A DNA stretch of 64,000 nt from Diadema setosum (Eukaryota; Echinodermata; Echinoidea; Diadematoida; Diadematidae), in contig NC_092693.1 in assembly GCF_964275005.1 (NCBI RefSeq), forward strand, positions 22,896,835 to 22,960,834, read 5' to 3'. The notes beneath the pieces are model-generated. The model had not been told where the DNA came from. It did no database searches and worked only from the letters and a program-made list of their open reading frames with translations. The position numbers and the translations under genes are program-made. Positions 62,201 through 64,000 of this stretch are shown one piece after another (the first letter of the stretch is position 1; each line of letters begins with the position of its first letter).

Positions 62201-63694
62201 CAGTGTGCATAATGATTTAGAAGCAATAAACATTGAATGTACACGCATCACTGACACATTGACACACTGACAGAAATAACCAACTTAAGTTGCCACAGAA
62301 ATCCCACACCACATAGTTTCTGCTTGGTTTTTCTCTTCACAAAAATTATAGCCATGAGACATTTATTTCATTGACATGAGTTTTAAAGCAAAAATGGACA
62401 GCCAAAAAGTCTTCCTCTAACTGGCAGTCCCTTCGCACTGCGATACCTATACCTACTTTGCACCTGGGGTGAATAACATTTTATGACTTCGATCTTACAT
62501 CCCTTTGCAATCACTGATTGAAATCGGTGCATGCAAAGATGTGATGTGGCTCATCCAAGATACTGAACAGGTGGAAATTTTCATGTCAGTTATTTTTCAC
62601 ACATTTTTAATTCACTCATGGTCCCACCAATTGAGTGAGCAATTCAAACAGCTCAATGCCACCATGGTGGTTGAAAACTTTGGTAGCACGCACTCTCGCA
62701 AAAGGTAATTGGTCTGCATTACGACAGCAAATTCACCTACGACACAGGACTAGCAAATGTGAGAAACACTACTGATAACATACCAGTTTACAGCCCTACT
62801 ATTTAAATACCTACCTTATGATTAAAGATTTAAAATGATATCACCAATAACAAGCAAAATATTTGCAAACTTTTATTTTCACACTGAGCTAATGGTGCGC
62901 GGAATACAAGAAAATTTCAACTTTTACAGTATCGCTCTCTCTCTTCCAATTTGTTAGTTTCTCTTTTATCTGTTGTTTGTTTGTTTTCTTTTTCCATCAA
63001 GATGGCTGGATAGCCCATATTTAGCTGCACTAGACGGTCTTCCATGGGTCCAGTTGAGTGTACTTGGGGCAGATCACTTCTGCACCCTGCTATTTGAAGA
63101 TGAATGAAGAGGGATCTGTTACACAAGTGCGGGTTGTGACTCTCTCACAGACAGGACCTCCATTTTGTGTCCTATCCATGGGACAGAGTGTTTTTGCCTC
63201 TGCTGGAGAGGAGAGCATGATAACACACAATGTTGCACAGCAAGACTCACAGGGATTGTCCCTTACCTCAAAAGGTGTGTCTGTGATAGGGGGAAACCCT
63301 TACATCAAGCTTTCACACGGTAAACACAAAATACAACCTGAAAGAGAGAAATCCCTCATTGTTGGGTTTTCCCCACTTGAGTCATGTATACAAGTGTGAC
63401 TGCAGAAATGTCAGATTACCCACCGCTGAGCCCCCGGCTCCTGTCAGCATGTCCACCATGGAGAAGAGCCCCTGGGCCCTGGCGCGGGTCAGTCTCTGGG
63501 TCAGCCTCAACCTCGTGAATATGTATGAGTGGCCCTCTCCTGACTGGATGATTGGCTGCCAGGTGGAAGTCTGCGACATTTGATTGGACAACTGAAGCTC
63601 GCAGACCACGCCTTCGCCATCTTGCAGCAAGAGAGACCAAATTGGGGCGGGACTTCCTTGCCATTGGCTCCCGCTTTGAGATGTAGATGGTCCC
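20301..63694 (-). CDS. SPIDR: SPIDR-like gene, C-terminal half (seven exons, 5' end outside window)
   Basis: Conceptual join on the minus strand: 63694-63424, 61752-61615, 27873-27513, 26674-26516, 23428-23338, 21704-21584, 20483-20301. Every junction keeps phase (0, 0, 1, 1, 2, 0) and the last exon ends in TGA. About 440 codons are visible; vertebrate SPIDR is about 900 residues, so this is the C-terminal half. Family knowledge: SPIDR is a nuclear scaffold that brings BLM helicase and RAD51 together in homologous recombination. Seen here: a CPHCG pair and a CSGC pair (split zinc ribbon) in consecutive exons, then a final exon with VLQSTIEGLL, RILGDHLGPLTC and a late LEEV. That order fits my memory of the vertebrate SPIDR C terminus. 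I could not run an alignment. The exon set could miss small exons inside the 33.7-kb intron, which also carries a sense-oriented LINE. Exons are described one by one below. Confidence 0.75.
20532..20754. mobile_element. TACTGTA/TTTTCGCG MITE, subfamily 1
   Basis: TACTGTATACACTGTTATTT ... CGAAAATAACAGCTTATACAGT. It lies 48 bp upstream (minus strand) of the acceptor of SPIDR exon G. Confidence 0.8.
20971..20996. repeat. (CAAA)n and poly-C tract
   Basis: AACAAACAAA then a C run. Confidence 0.85.
21271..21348 (-). pseudogene. Duplicated 3' part of SPIDR exon F, copy 3
   Basis: Same 78-nt exon segment and donor as copy 2, again bordered by (GTT)n. Spacing between copies is 161 and 152 bp, with the difference in the microsatellite length. 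Identity looks complete, so the duplication is recent or kept uniform by slippage or conversion, or it is an assembly artefact. Confidence 0.8.
21432..21509 (-). pseudogene. Duplicated 3' part of SPIDR exon F, copy 2
   Basis: Repeats the last 78 nt of exon F and the following intron bases (donor CAG|GTAGGG and GTTATATCAGATTT). It is preceded on the minus strand by (GTT)n instead of an acceptor, so it is probably not a functional exon, although the donor is intact. No base difference from exon F is visible. Confidence 0.8.
21584..21704 (-). CDS. SPIDR: SPIDR-like exon F, second half of zinc ribbon
   Basis: Acceptor TTCTTTCTGTCCCAAG, donor GTTCAG|GTAGGG. 121 nt: one base plus 40 codons. It reads GFTLHCSGCRQDVLSPLTRM, then HLVIFLKCEQPLAMHSVRVQ. 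CSGC supplies the second CxxC of the split zinc ribbon. The following strands (HLVIFLKC, SVRVQ) lead into VLQSTIEGLL of exon G. The 3' 78 nt of this exon plus its donor are repeated twice more just downstream, each copy embedded in (GTT)n; see separate entries. Confidence 0.8.
21937..22045. repeat. Degenerate TTAGGG-like repeat
   Basis: Many variants of TTAGGG on the plus strand (GATTAGGGTTAG, GGATTAGGGTTAGGGC). A G-poor ancestor of telomere type or an independent simple repeat; not a chromosome end. Confidence 0.7.
22740..23122. repeat. Dispersed repeat, copy 1 (ACTGTAGACGGTTTAGTC family)
   Basis: Matches 43905-44272 in the same orientation (CATAACTGTAGACGGTTTAG, TTATAACTATTGTT, GGTTGTTTCTATCCCTAA). 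No coding content. Confidence 0.8.
23338..23428 (-). CDS. SPIDR: SPIDR-like exon E, first half of zinc ribbon
   Basis: Acceptor is the CA-rich CACACACACAG, donor GGCAG|GTTGGT. 91 nt: two bases, 29 codons, two bases. It reads LITGVEEESAFSWPACPHCG followed by NNHLDGGKG. The CPHC pair directly after a conserved-looking SWP is the first half of a zinc ribbon; the second CxxC is in exon F. The plus strand also shows a plausible open exon here (ending before GTAAGT at 23452), but it links to nothing in phase. Confidence 0.8.
23781..23802. repeat. Poly-T tract
   Basis: T run; possibly the tail of a minus-strand retroposon. Confidence 0.7.
23907..24417. mobile_element. TACTGTA/TTTTCGCG MITE, subfamily 3
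   Basis: TACTGTATACGCTATAATTT at the left; inverse of TACTGTATACGCTATATATT at the right. At 511 bp it is longer than its relatives, so it may hold an insertion. Confidence 0.75.
24418..26060. other. Intronic, little structure
   Basis: A-rich tandem (ATGCATGAAAAAAAAAA repeated at 24508-24545), C/A run at 25090-25115. No exon or repeat ends recognised. Confidence 0.5.
26073..26306 (+). repeat. Tandem duplication with DR1 motif
   Basis: Two units beginning near 26073 and 26215 (CAAGAAAATACCTTCAGGCA, TGCATA-ATA, TGAGCATTTGACC). The second carries TGACCTTTGACCTT at 26293-26306. Confidence 0.8.
26516..26674 (-). CDS. SPIDR: SPIDR-like exon D
   Basis: Acceptor GCTATCCAG, donor GAAG|GTCAGT. 159 nt: two bases completing a Gly codon, 52 codons, one base. 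Reads TDFGADGYSTIIVQTEAVEL, GEDDFQAYITMATPQPQ, SLSAVSRLFSLVTVE. Codon use and residue pattern look like a folded domain. It is linked in phase to exon C (838-bp intron) and exon E (3.1-kb intron). The RLFSLVTVEG end runs into LITGVEEESAF of exon E, which reads naturally as a continuous beta strand. Confidence 0.8.
27040..27212. mobile_element. Eroded pogo-like MITE
   Basis: GGTTATAACGAATCTCTCGTT ... CCGAGGACTTTGTTATAATAGGAGTCGTCTGTA resembles the 17193-17377 family with diverged ends. Confidence 0.45.
27513..27873 (-). CDS. SPIDR: SPIDR-like exon C
   Basis: Acceptor TTTCATTCCAG, donor CATG|GTGAGC. 361 nt starting in phase 0 and ending in phase 1. The open frame has a hydrophobic start (VSFLATALFMVPAGQEI), a GC-rich proline/alanine region, and an ordered end (DKDFVCLIIHQSCTVPEAM, then RRVVVQCKDVVTTLGQHG). 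Phase agrees with the exons on both sides. A second frame is also free of stops but needs a start phase that no neighbour offers. The GC-rich block stands out sharply from the AT-rich intron. Confidence 0.65.
28107..28338. mobile_element. Decayed TACTGTA/TTTTCGCG-type MITE
   Basis: Shares GCCACTGGCATTCAATGCA, GTAGACAA and GGTTTTACAGT with 43385-43595, but the CGCG cores are mostly mutated to CACA or TGCA. An old copy. Confidence 0.6.
28415..28445. repeat. C/T/G homopolymer runs
   Basis: Poly-C, poly-T and poly-G next to each other (28417-28444). Confidence 0.9.
28650..28815. repeat. Poly-C and (CTAT)n
   Basis: C runs at 28650-28690, then CTAT/CTGT tetranucleotides to 28815. Confidence 0.9.
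28820..29905. other. Intronic, no feature recognised
   Basis: A 78-codon open frame on the minus strand (28841-29077) has no splice context or family resemblance. Otherwise unremarkable. Confidence 0.4.
29917..30164 (-). mobile_element. Retroposon 3' end with trinucleotide tail, minus strand
   Basis: Minus reading: GC-richer body (30080-30160), AATAAAAACGATAATG, then (CTG)n and (ATC)n tails at 29917-29990. A LINE or SINE 3' end; family not recognised. Confidence 0.45.
30165..30400. mobile_element. MITE with CATACCTGCCAAC ends, copy 1
   Basis: Left CATACCTGCCAAC, right GTTGGCAAGTATG. Interior 90 percent or more like 57570-57807. Confidence 0.8.
30401..31142. other. Intronic, no feature recognised
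   Basis: AT-rich. Small ORFs at 30566-30751 and 30720-30953 (minus) are unsupported. Confidence 0.5.
31143..31157. repeat. Target-site duplication, LINE 3' side
   Basis: CCATTGTTACATCAT directly next to the poly-A (poly-T on plus) of the LINE. It is identical to 38031-38045. Confidence 0.93.
31912..35712 (-). CDS. LINE ORF2: APE endonuclease and reverse transcriptase
   Basis: 1266 codons; the likelier start is the internal Met at residue 12 (MVVKLSTFNCRG), the usual beginning of this family. Residues about 15-240 form an AP-endonuclease domain with FNCRG, LLQETHS, NSRGVAIL, NIYAPN, GGDFNAV, SRLDYVLVS and SDHS, so the catalytic Asn, Glu, Asp and His are present. The reverse transcriptase follows with NKTPGFDGLPIEFY, NYRPITLL, LDIEKAFDSVNH, QGCPISPYLF and the catalytic FADD. 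Near the C terminus is a cysteine/histidine cluster (CTFCGKMEETMVHLFCDC), the zinc-knuckle-like motif seen in L1/Tx1 elements. The protein nicks target DNA and copies its RNA there. No stops or frameshifts are seen. Confidence 0.95.
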   Translation of the reverse strand: MVLLCVFVYRTMVVKLSTFNCRGLQDFVKRRKIFHYLRNTESDIILLQETHSAKNDEKFWKSQWGEQCWFASFSSNSRGVAILVRNSVVFKENAAFYDINGRFLILNAVLNDIPVTLVNIYAPNKDDPDFLLEVFAEIDKFDNSVLIIGGDFNAVVSHLDYQGTRQQHSNVRVSNIFSDIIEEYNLIDVWRHFHPTLRQYTRHQKTPQVLSRLDYVLVSSNFIGNCIKSKISPGIQSDHSVVSIHFNDNLPSRGRGYWKLNCHYLHHDADYIKLIKEKIIEFKQIHEGSDCNPNTQWDALKCVITGTSIEYFARKKKERNKEKERLINEIHKINSQLGEDVSKNKHLLLDLEKLEDNLNKIYDFETKGLIIRSRVRWLEEGEKNSKYFCNLENRSWQTKTISRMKDEKENLISDPDKILQEIHAFYNKLYSNPEHQDMADENVRQDLFNDLNIPKLTDDEKQILEKPLSKQEIFDVIKSMKINKTPGFDGLPIEFYIVFWPDISDMLMNSYNFSLQNGMMSVSQRNGVITLLPKKDKDQLLIKNYRPITLLTVDYKILAKCLAERIKIFMHSLIHSDQSGFLKGRNISHNVRLIFDIIEYTQVNEVPGAIVLLDIEKAFDSVNHNFLFQTLKQFNFGDTFIEWIKTLYSERKSYVLNNGFLTNRISMQRGIFQGCPISPYLFLFVIEVMALLIRQNEQLNGIKINNHEVKISLFADDSVCFIDGTRDSFGVLFDILDRFGRYSGCKINLTKTEALWIGSKRGCKDFPLRNQGITWKTSDFKSLGVNFSLDLGLIFDLNYKEKLKRMAQTINCWRMRNLSLIGKVCVIKSLVLPQLIYLFSVLSIKIPQKFFNDLNSLFFKFIWNGGRDRVQRKCLYNDYIQCGLKMIDPWAFALAQKMTWVKCLLDENYESVWKSIELLALEKFHRDPKILWKAYAPETILRSLQNSQVAESLRTWYIYREYATLESYDSKFSEIGSCQVLWFNRLIRSKSKKYFYYETWYEKNVLGISDLLNPPLPGHKLFEELILDFDIPHTDRRKFNFLLRNIPNGWLDDTALNNLDICDSLVIDLNAQKKVPRHAYKILNVLHVPEKRYEYWKSQITVPDDIIWDNVHKINFTCTIDTRLRSFYFKVFHKSIALNAFLYKIKRKDSPNCTFCGKMEETMVHLFCDCEKVIPIWRYVVNIIEIHINNFKLSNFEKLFGLLSDQFLTYLVLVVKYYLYICKFRNEIPTVDFFKSFIKKQKETEYYLAKKRNKLTLHFKKWRFDL
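35713..37086 (-). other. Long inter-ORF spacer of the LINE
   Basis: A/T-rich on plus, with no ORF over about 80 codons. It holds one 174-bp pogo-like MITE at 36503-36676. The remaining 1.2 kb shows no similarity to other parts of the window that I can see. It could hold an internal ribosome entry or promoter function, or the relics of older insertions. Confidence 0.7.
36503..36676. mobile_element. Pogo/Tigger-like MITE inside the LINE spacer
   Basis: Starts CAGTGGTCTCCCATTATAA and ends GAGTCCACTG, each bordered by TA. This is the TA target and CAG...CTG end pattern of pogo-type Tc1/mariner elements. No transposase. It inserted after, or was carried by, the LINE. Confidence 0.6.
37087..37896 (-). 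CDS. LINE ORF1: coiled-coil RNA-binding protein
   Basis: 269 codons, no interruption. The N-terminal third is proline/alanine rich. Residues about 60-125 form a coiled coil (KLEERIDSL, RLEEIALK, EVKKLKKEKDDMLLKI). An RRM-like part follows (SNLVLHGIPEVPRENCYETV, RIIHVAFSSYATKERV), then a C-terminal part with SKIYVSEDF and RKPFFLYPAKLAY. This is the L1 ORF1p (transposase_22) layout: a trimeric nucleic-acid chaperone that coats the element RNA. It ends about 1.4 kb before ORF2 starts, which is far for this group. Confidence 0.9.
   Translation of the reverse strand: MIAIMSVKRHLDTPEKGKFAPPKKASAVDVVDDTPMVSQPAGPGDAASSPPPDWFASFLDKFYKLEERIDSLIINRLEEIALKTNANEEKISACCIQLDTVTEEVKKLKKEKDDMLLKIDDLENRARRSNLVLHGIPEVPRENCYETVKSFLTDFVGVDEYAIERCHRTPTVRELSGTGNTKPRIIHVAFSSYATKERVRKACISKLKAEGSFRGSKIYVSEDFSRRILQMRKEKMDQLKQLKDAGRKPFFLYPAKLAYRSKEGKLVFV
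38031..38045. repeat. Target-site duplication, LINE 5' side
   Basis: CCATTGTTACATCAT, the partner of 31143-31157. It fixes the 5' end of the LINE at 38030, so the element is not 5'-truncated relative to this insertion. Confidence 0.93.
38220..38610 (+). repeat. Tandem array, about 160-bp unit, with DR1 motifs
   Basis: Units share GACCTTTGACCTTGTG, CCCCAAGGGACATCT, AAGTTTGGTCACAAACGGAC and GGGATCAAAAGTTATGAGCC. TGACCTTTGACCTT is at 38250, 38407 and 38566. Confidence 0.9.
38611..39190 (+). repeat. Second tandem array, about 156-bp unit, with DR1 motifs
   Basis: Units share ATCACCCAAGTTTGATTG, GTGATAAGAGAGTCTTGCA, TATGACCTCAAATGACCTTT and ACATGAAGGTACCCCCAGTG. TGACCTTTGACCTT is at 38706 and 38863, a decayed copy at 39051. 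Confidence 0.9.
39195..39292. repeat. GACGGACG cluster and GTCTC...GAGAC hairpin
   Basis: GACGGACGACGGACGATGGA followed by TTAGTCTCACCTTCACCTCC and GGTGGGCGAGAC, which forms an imperfect hairpin. It looks like the terminal module of the element that carries the two arrays. Confidence 0.6.
39293..39722. mobile_element. MITE with GGGTGTAT(G/C)CA ends
   Basis: Left TGGGTGTATGCAAGG with GGTCGTATGACCCCCCC; right GACCCCCCCAGAAAAA with CCTGGATACACCCC. Inverted ends separated by 430 bp. No transposase. Confidence 0.7.
39723..40336. other. Intronic, no feature recognised
   Basis: Includes CTCTGAGAGCACAGACCTCC and ACTAACTAACTAAC/AACGAACAAAC simple repeat (40245-40275), a pattern common at ends of old retroposons. 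Confidence 0.4.
40337..40556. mobile_element. TACTGTA/TTTTCGCG MITE, subfamily 4, right end lost
   Basis: Starts TACTGTATATGCCCTATG and shares ACAGAGAAATATACGC and CGTGTTGGGATCACAG with 59384-59628. No right terminal repeat. Confidence 0.65.
40867..41181. mobile_element. MITE with CAGTGGTGGATC ends
   Basis: CAGTGGTGGATCTAAGGGGG ... CTAGATCCGCCCCTG. The interior is poly-T and poly-G rich (palindromic GGGTTTAACCCC / GGGTTTAAACCCC). Same end type as 51583-51732. Confidence 0.7.
41182..41945. other. Intronic, no feature recognised
   Basis: A 109-codon plus ORF (41119-41448) partly overlaps the MITE end and looks fortuitous. Confidence 0.4.
41947..42171. mobile_element. TACTGTA/TTTTCGCG MITE, subfamily 5
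   Basis: TACTGTAAAACACGATATTT ... GTTTTACATTGTACAGTA. Two TTTTCGCGGCATGAAATTTT modules and a GCATTTTAATTTTGTGAATT palindrome. Confidence 0.8.
42300..43022 (+). mobile_element. CR1-like LINE 3' fragment with (AATTC)n tail
   Basis: Frame 42349-42705 carries the C-terminal end of a non-LTR reverse transcriptase (IDRWKKQTLIFIFKLLNNFL, YNLRNHENI, LPKPKSTILKNSTLYSASRL). Then a 300-bp 3' UTR, TTAAATAAATAAATTC and (AATTC)n. The catalytic core is absent. Confidence 0.8.
43161..43286. mobile_element. TACTGTA/TTTTCGCG MITE, subfamily 5, right half only
   Basis: TTGCCACTGGTATCCAATGC ... TCATCGTTTTACAGTA. The left half is missing. Confidence 0.7.
43385..43595. mobile_element. TACTGTA/TTTTCGCG MITE, subfamily 5
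   Basis: TACTGTAAAACATGATATAT ... CCTCGTTTTATAGTA. Closely related to 41947-42171, only 1.2 kb away. Confidence 0.8.
43808..43832. repeat. Poly-A tract
   Basis: CCCCAAAA run of about 24 A. Confidence 0.9.
43905..44272. repeat. Dispersed repeat, copy 2 (ACTGTAGACGGTTTAGTC family)
   Basis: Partner of 22740-23122, about 80 percent alike by eye. Confidence 0.8.
44758..44920. mobile_element. 163-bp MITE with perfect 17-bp ends
   Basis: CAGTAACGGCAACAGTC and its exact inverse GACTGTTGCCGTTACTG. No duplication of the target is clear. Confidence 0.85.
45635..46106. mobile_element. MITE with GTTCACA ends
   Basis: Left GTTCACATGCTG then AAGTTTAGGTTGAAAACTTA; right inverse of AAGTTTAGGTCGAAAACTTA then TGTGTGTGAAC. 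The CGTGTGAATGC / GCGTGTGAACCGC pair is also inverted. Confidence 0.75.
46107..47320. other. Intronic, no gene recognised
   Basis: Holds a CCCT/poly-C run at 46599-46642. No exon, LINE or clear terminal repeats. Confidence 0.5.
47324..47496. mobile_element. TACTGTA/TTTTCGCG MITE, subfamily 1, inverted and shortened
   Basis: TACTGTATAAGCTGTTATGT ... AAAATAACAGCTTGTACA, the reverse of 16217-16443. Confidence 0.75.
48110..48236 (+). mobile_element. LINE 3' tail with (ATT)n
   Basis: GTAAGGCACTTAGAAACTTT, TTAAGCGTGG and (ATT/ATC)n, similar in style to the CR1/L2 tails at 1400 and 56990. No coding part is certain upstream. Confidence 0.4.
48840..49215. repeat. Long (ATT/ATC)n microsatellite
   Basis: About 375 bp of imperfect ATT and ATC trinucleotides. 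It yields spurious Ile- and Asn-rich ORFs on both strands. Confidence 0.95.
49216..49780. other. Intronic, no feature recognised
   Basis: AGTAGTAGTAGTAGCAGTAG remnant at 49229-49255, otherwise plain. Confidence 0.5.
49781..49933. mobile_element. Palindromic MITE with CTGGGGGGCATTTCATGAAG ends
   Basis: Left CTGGGGGGCATTTCATGAAG; right CTTCAAGAAATGCCCCCCAG; inner TTTGTCAGA / GACAAATTTG also pair. 153 bp. Confidence 0.8.
50214..50249. repeat. (GT)n microsatellite
   Basis: About 17 GT units. Confidence 0.95.
50990..51150. repeat. 45-bp minisatellite
   Basis: About three units of TGTCCGTCAAAAAAGTGACC...GTCACTTnCAACGT and shorter partial units (GTCCGTCAAAAA, GTCAGTCAAAAA). 45 is a multiple of three, so the minus strand stays open as a 15-residue repeat (TVTFLTDnTLnVTnT). 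Confidence 0.85.
51583..51732. mobile_element. 150-bp MITE with CAGnGnCGGATCCAG ends
   Basis: CAGGGACGGATCCAGGAATC ... CTCTGGATCCGCCACTG. Same end type as 40867-41181; hAT-like by resemblance only. Confidence 0.75.
51733..52290. other. Intronic, no feature recognised
   Basis: A 120-codon plus ORF (51697-52059) overlaps the MITE end and has no family resemblance or splice context. Confidence 0.4.
52297..52461. mobile_element. TACTGTA/TTTTCGCG MITE, subfamily 5, degraded
   Basis: AATTTTCGCGGCATGAAAAT, GCATTTTAATTTCGCG, ends GGTTCACAGTA. Confidence 0.65.
52604..53166. mobile_element. piggyBac-like long-TIR MITE
   Basis: TTAAAGGGAACCCAAAGAGC ... GCTCTTTGGGTTTAGGTTCC then TTTTAAA: TTAA at both ends. 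The interior matches the 18514 family. Confidence 0.75.
53240..55060 (+). repeat. Diverged tandem array, TGACCTTTGACC-containing
   Basis: Irregular units with TTTGACCCTATAAAAG, GGCAGCATAACCAAAA/GCAGCATTACC, and TTCACCATGATGCA (53247, 53632, 53790, 54633 and others). It is broken by a MITE at 53419-53630. Confidence 0.6.
53419..53630. mobile_element. TACTGTA/TTTTCGCG-type MITE, subfamily 6
   Basis: TACTGTAAAATTGGAAAATTTCGC; right end ATATCCACTTTTACAGC(A). The ends are diverged. Confidence 0.6.
55119..55528. mobile_element. Pogo/Tigger-like MITE
   Basis: TA|CAGTTGAACCTCTATTATCC ... GGATACGAGAGGTTCAACTG|TA. Several TATCCGG motifs near both ends. The ends are the standard pogo/Tigger type. Confidence 0.85.
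55531..56350. other. Intronic, no feature recognised
   Basis: No exon or repeat ends. Small ORFs are unsupported. Confidence 0.5.
56362..56428 (+). repeat. (GGGGGT)n hexanucleotide array
   Basis: About eleven units of GGGGGT with two GGGGTA variants. Four or more G-runs of five can form G-quadruplexes on this strand. Confidence 0.95.
56530..57018 (+). mobile_element. CR1/L2-like LINE 3' fragment
   Basis: One frame, with a stop, reads SFSFAAQRL-stop-NSLPQHIRQSSTLVSFKFSL, the usual last segment of CR1/L2 reverse transcriptases. The tail ends TACTGTAAAGCGCATAGGG, CACTGTACAAGCTAAATT and (ATT/ATC)n. Confidence 0.7.
57088..57180. mobile_element. 93-bp piggyBac-like MITE
   Basis: TTAACCCGTTCAGGAC ... 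GTGTTCGACGGGTTAA. TTAA followed by CCC at each end is the piggyBac pattern. Internal CGAGTATTCTCGGG hairpin. Confidence 0.7.
57298..58203. mobile_element. 906-bp DNA element with GACCCGCTACAAC ends and a nested MITE
   Basis: GACCCGCTACAACAAAAGGA then TCCTAAAGTCG at the left; the inverse CGACTTTCGGATCC, TTTTGTTGTAGCGGGTC at the right. ACATAT lies on both sides and may be part of an imperfect 8-bp duplication (hAT-like). A second MITE is inside it. Confidence 0.75.
57570..57807. mobile_element. MITE with CATACCTGCCAAC ends, copy 2, nested
   Basis: Same family and orientation as 30165-30400; it interrupts the 57298-58203 element. Confidence 0.8.
58398..58965. mobile_element. piggyBac-like long-TIR MITE, best copy
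   Basis: TTAAAGGACAAGTTCACCTT ... GGTGAACTTGTCCTTTAA with intact TTAA at both ends; the first 33 bases of the two ends match at 31. Imperfectly palindromic over 568 bp. Confidence 0.85.
59384..59628. mobile_element. TACTGTA/TTTTCGCG MITE, subfamily 4
   Basis: TACTGTATATGCCATATATT ... inverse of TACTGTATACGCCGAATATT. Full-length relative of 40337-40556. Confidence 0.8.
59833..60360. mobile_element. piggyBac-like MITE, degraded
   Basis: GTGGATTGAGTGGAAGCAGC and AATATTAGTAG at the left, AGTTGATCCACATTTATATT at the right. Terminal TTAA is not preserved on the left. Confidence 0.6.
60361..61320. other. Intronic, no feature recognised
   Basis: No repeats with clear ends and no exon. Confidence 0.5.
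61330..61600. repeat. Polypurine tract (GAAGAA-rich)
   Basis: About 270 bp almost all A and G on plus, with (AAG)n at 61460-61515. It begins about 15 bp from the donor of SPIDR exon B. Confidence 0.9.
61615..61752 (-). CDS. SPIDR: SPIDR-like exon B
   Basis: Acceptor GATGTTTCACAG and donor AAG|GTAGGA. 138 nt, 46 codons, phase 0 at both ends. It reads GAQAVCYILTSELGVTTVEP, then an acidic/glycine turn, then SPPPKPPVLQNLSDIMK. The proline-rich stretch looks like a linker between folded parts. A second acceptor 9 nt inside (GTGCACAG) would remove three codons without changing frame. The donor is followed within about 20 bases by a 270-bp polypyrimidine stretch (minus strand). The next exon I find is 33.7 kb downstream. 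Confidence 0.65.
61753..63423 (-). other. Intron between SPIDR exons A and B
   Basis: 1.67 kb. Includes a partial TTTTCGCG-type MITE remnant at about 62855-62935 (ends CAACTTTTACAGTA). No other features recognised. Confidence 0.6.
63424..63694 (-). CDS. SPIDR: SPIDR-like exon A (most upstream exon seen)
   Basis: Acceptor CATTCTTCAG at the high-coordinate side and 271 nt open in the frame that reads WSLLLQDGEGVV, then W-QPIIQSGEGHSYIFTRLRL, then TRARAQGLFSMVDML. Alternating hydrophobic residues suggest beta strands, possibly of an OB-like fold. The exon starts in phase 2. Two donors are possible: GCG|GTGGGT (exon start 63424, phase 0) and GTGG|GTAATC (63420, phase 1). Only the first keeps frame with the next exon, so I chose it. 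GC content is clearly above the flanking intron. The other two frames are also open over much of the exon but read as low-complexity basic sequence. Confidence 0.65.
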
Positions 63695-63765
63695 CTGAAG
63701 AATGGAGTTTTGGAAACATCAAAGTATATTTGATTTCAGTGGTAGTTAGACAACAACTTCCTTAG

Positions 63766-63767
63766 AC

Positions 63768-63835
<68 letters not shown>

Positions 63836-63850
63836 CGATAGATAGATAAA
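63766..63850. repeat. (TAGA)n microsatellite
   Basis: About 20 TAGA units with one TCGA interruption. Confidence 0.95.
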
Positions 63851-64000
63851 TGATTAGATGGAGAGATAGAAAATGAATATGTAAATGATACAATACCAGA
63901 CACTTCATCTCATACACTTATATAAGATGATAACTTATCTATGCGGCAATCATTCTCTCACTTTTGAACCAGCATGAGAAAGTCAAAGCAATTTTGCACA

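Noticed and set aside
1..64000. tRNA and rRNA genes
   Set aside because: No GGTTCGAATCC-type B box in cloverleaf context and no rRNA core motifs noticed on either strand; a covariance-model scan was not possible.

Overview
Eukaryotic nuclear DNA from a draft assembly: one run of N at 11588-11787, AT-rich, very dense in short inverted-repeat transposons, non-LTR retrotransposon tails and microsatellites. The repeat style (TATAGGCCTA-rich sequence, TTAA-flanked 'AAGGACAAGTTCACC' elements, CR1-like, Tx1/L1-like, Penelope and Polinton remnants) suggests a marine invertebrate deuterostome, most likely an echinoderm. That is inference; I cannot name the species.

The only host gene I can build with confidence is on the minus strand. 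Seven exons (63694-63424, 61752-61615, 27873-27513, 26674-26516, 23428-23338, 21704-21584, 20483-20301) have acceptor and donor sites, keep reading phase at every junction and end at a TGA at 20301-20303. The roughly 440 residues match what I know of the C-terminal half of SPIDR, the scaffold protein that links BLM and RAD51 in homologous recombination. They include a CxxC/CxxC zinc-ribbon pair split over two exons and a terminal LLQ-like exon. The 5' half lies beyond position 64000. The third intron exon-side gap (27874-61614, about 33.7 kb) holds most of the transposons. Two weaker exon-like segments (19654-19823, 13220-13291, minus) may belong to another transcript or gene.

Layout. 1-1950: foldback-like element with a CR1-like LINE 3' end in its loop. 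2160-3487: retroposon tail, then a Penelope-like element with a 12-bp target duplication and an inverted partial copy. 3940-7440: decayed repeats, a 225-bp tandem duplication and a fragment of a Polinton/Maverick DNA polymerase B. 7479-11587: inverted repeat with nearly identical 0.75-kb arms around a 224-bp hairpin and a tandem 657-bp duplication. 13566-15889: element with short inverted ends and a 567-bp tandem duplication. 16200-30400: SPIDR 3' exons among MITEs. 31143-38045: full-length Tx1/L1-like LINE with both ORFs open and a perfect 15-bp target duplication. 38220-39290: satellite-like tandem array carrying nuclear-receptor DR1 motifs. 39290-61600: MITEs, LINE ends and microsatellites inside the large SPIDR intron. 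61615-63694: two more SPIDR exons.

I see no bacterial-type operons, CRISPR arrays, rRNA or tRNA genes.
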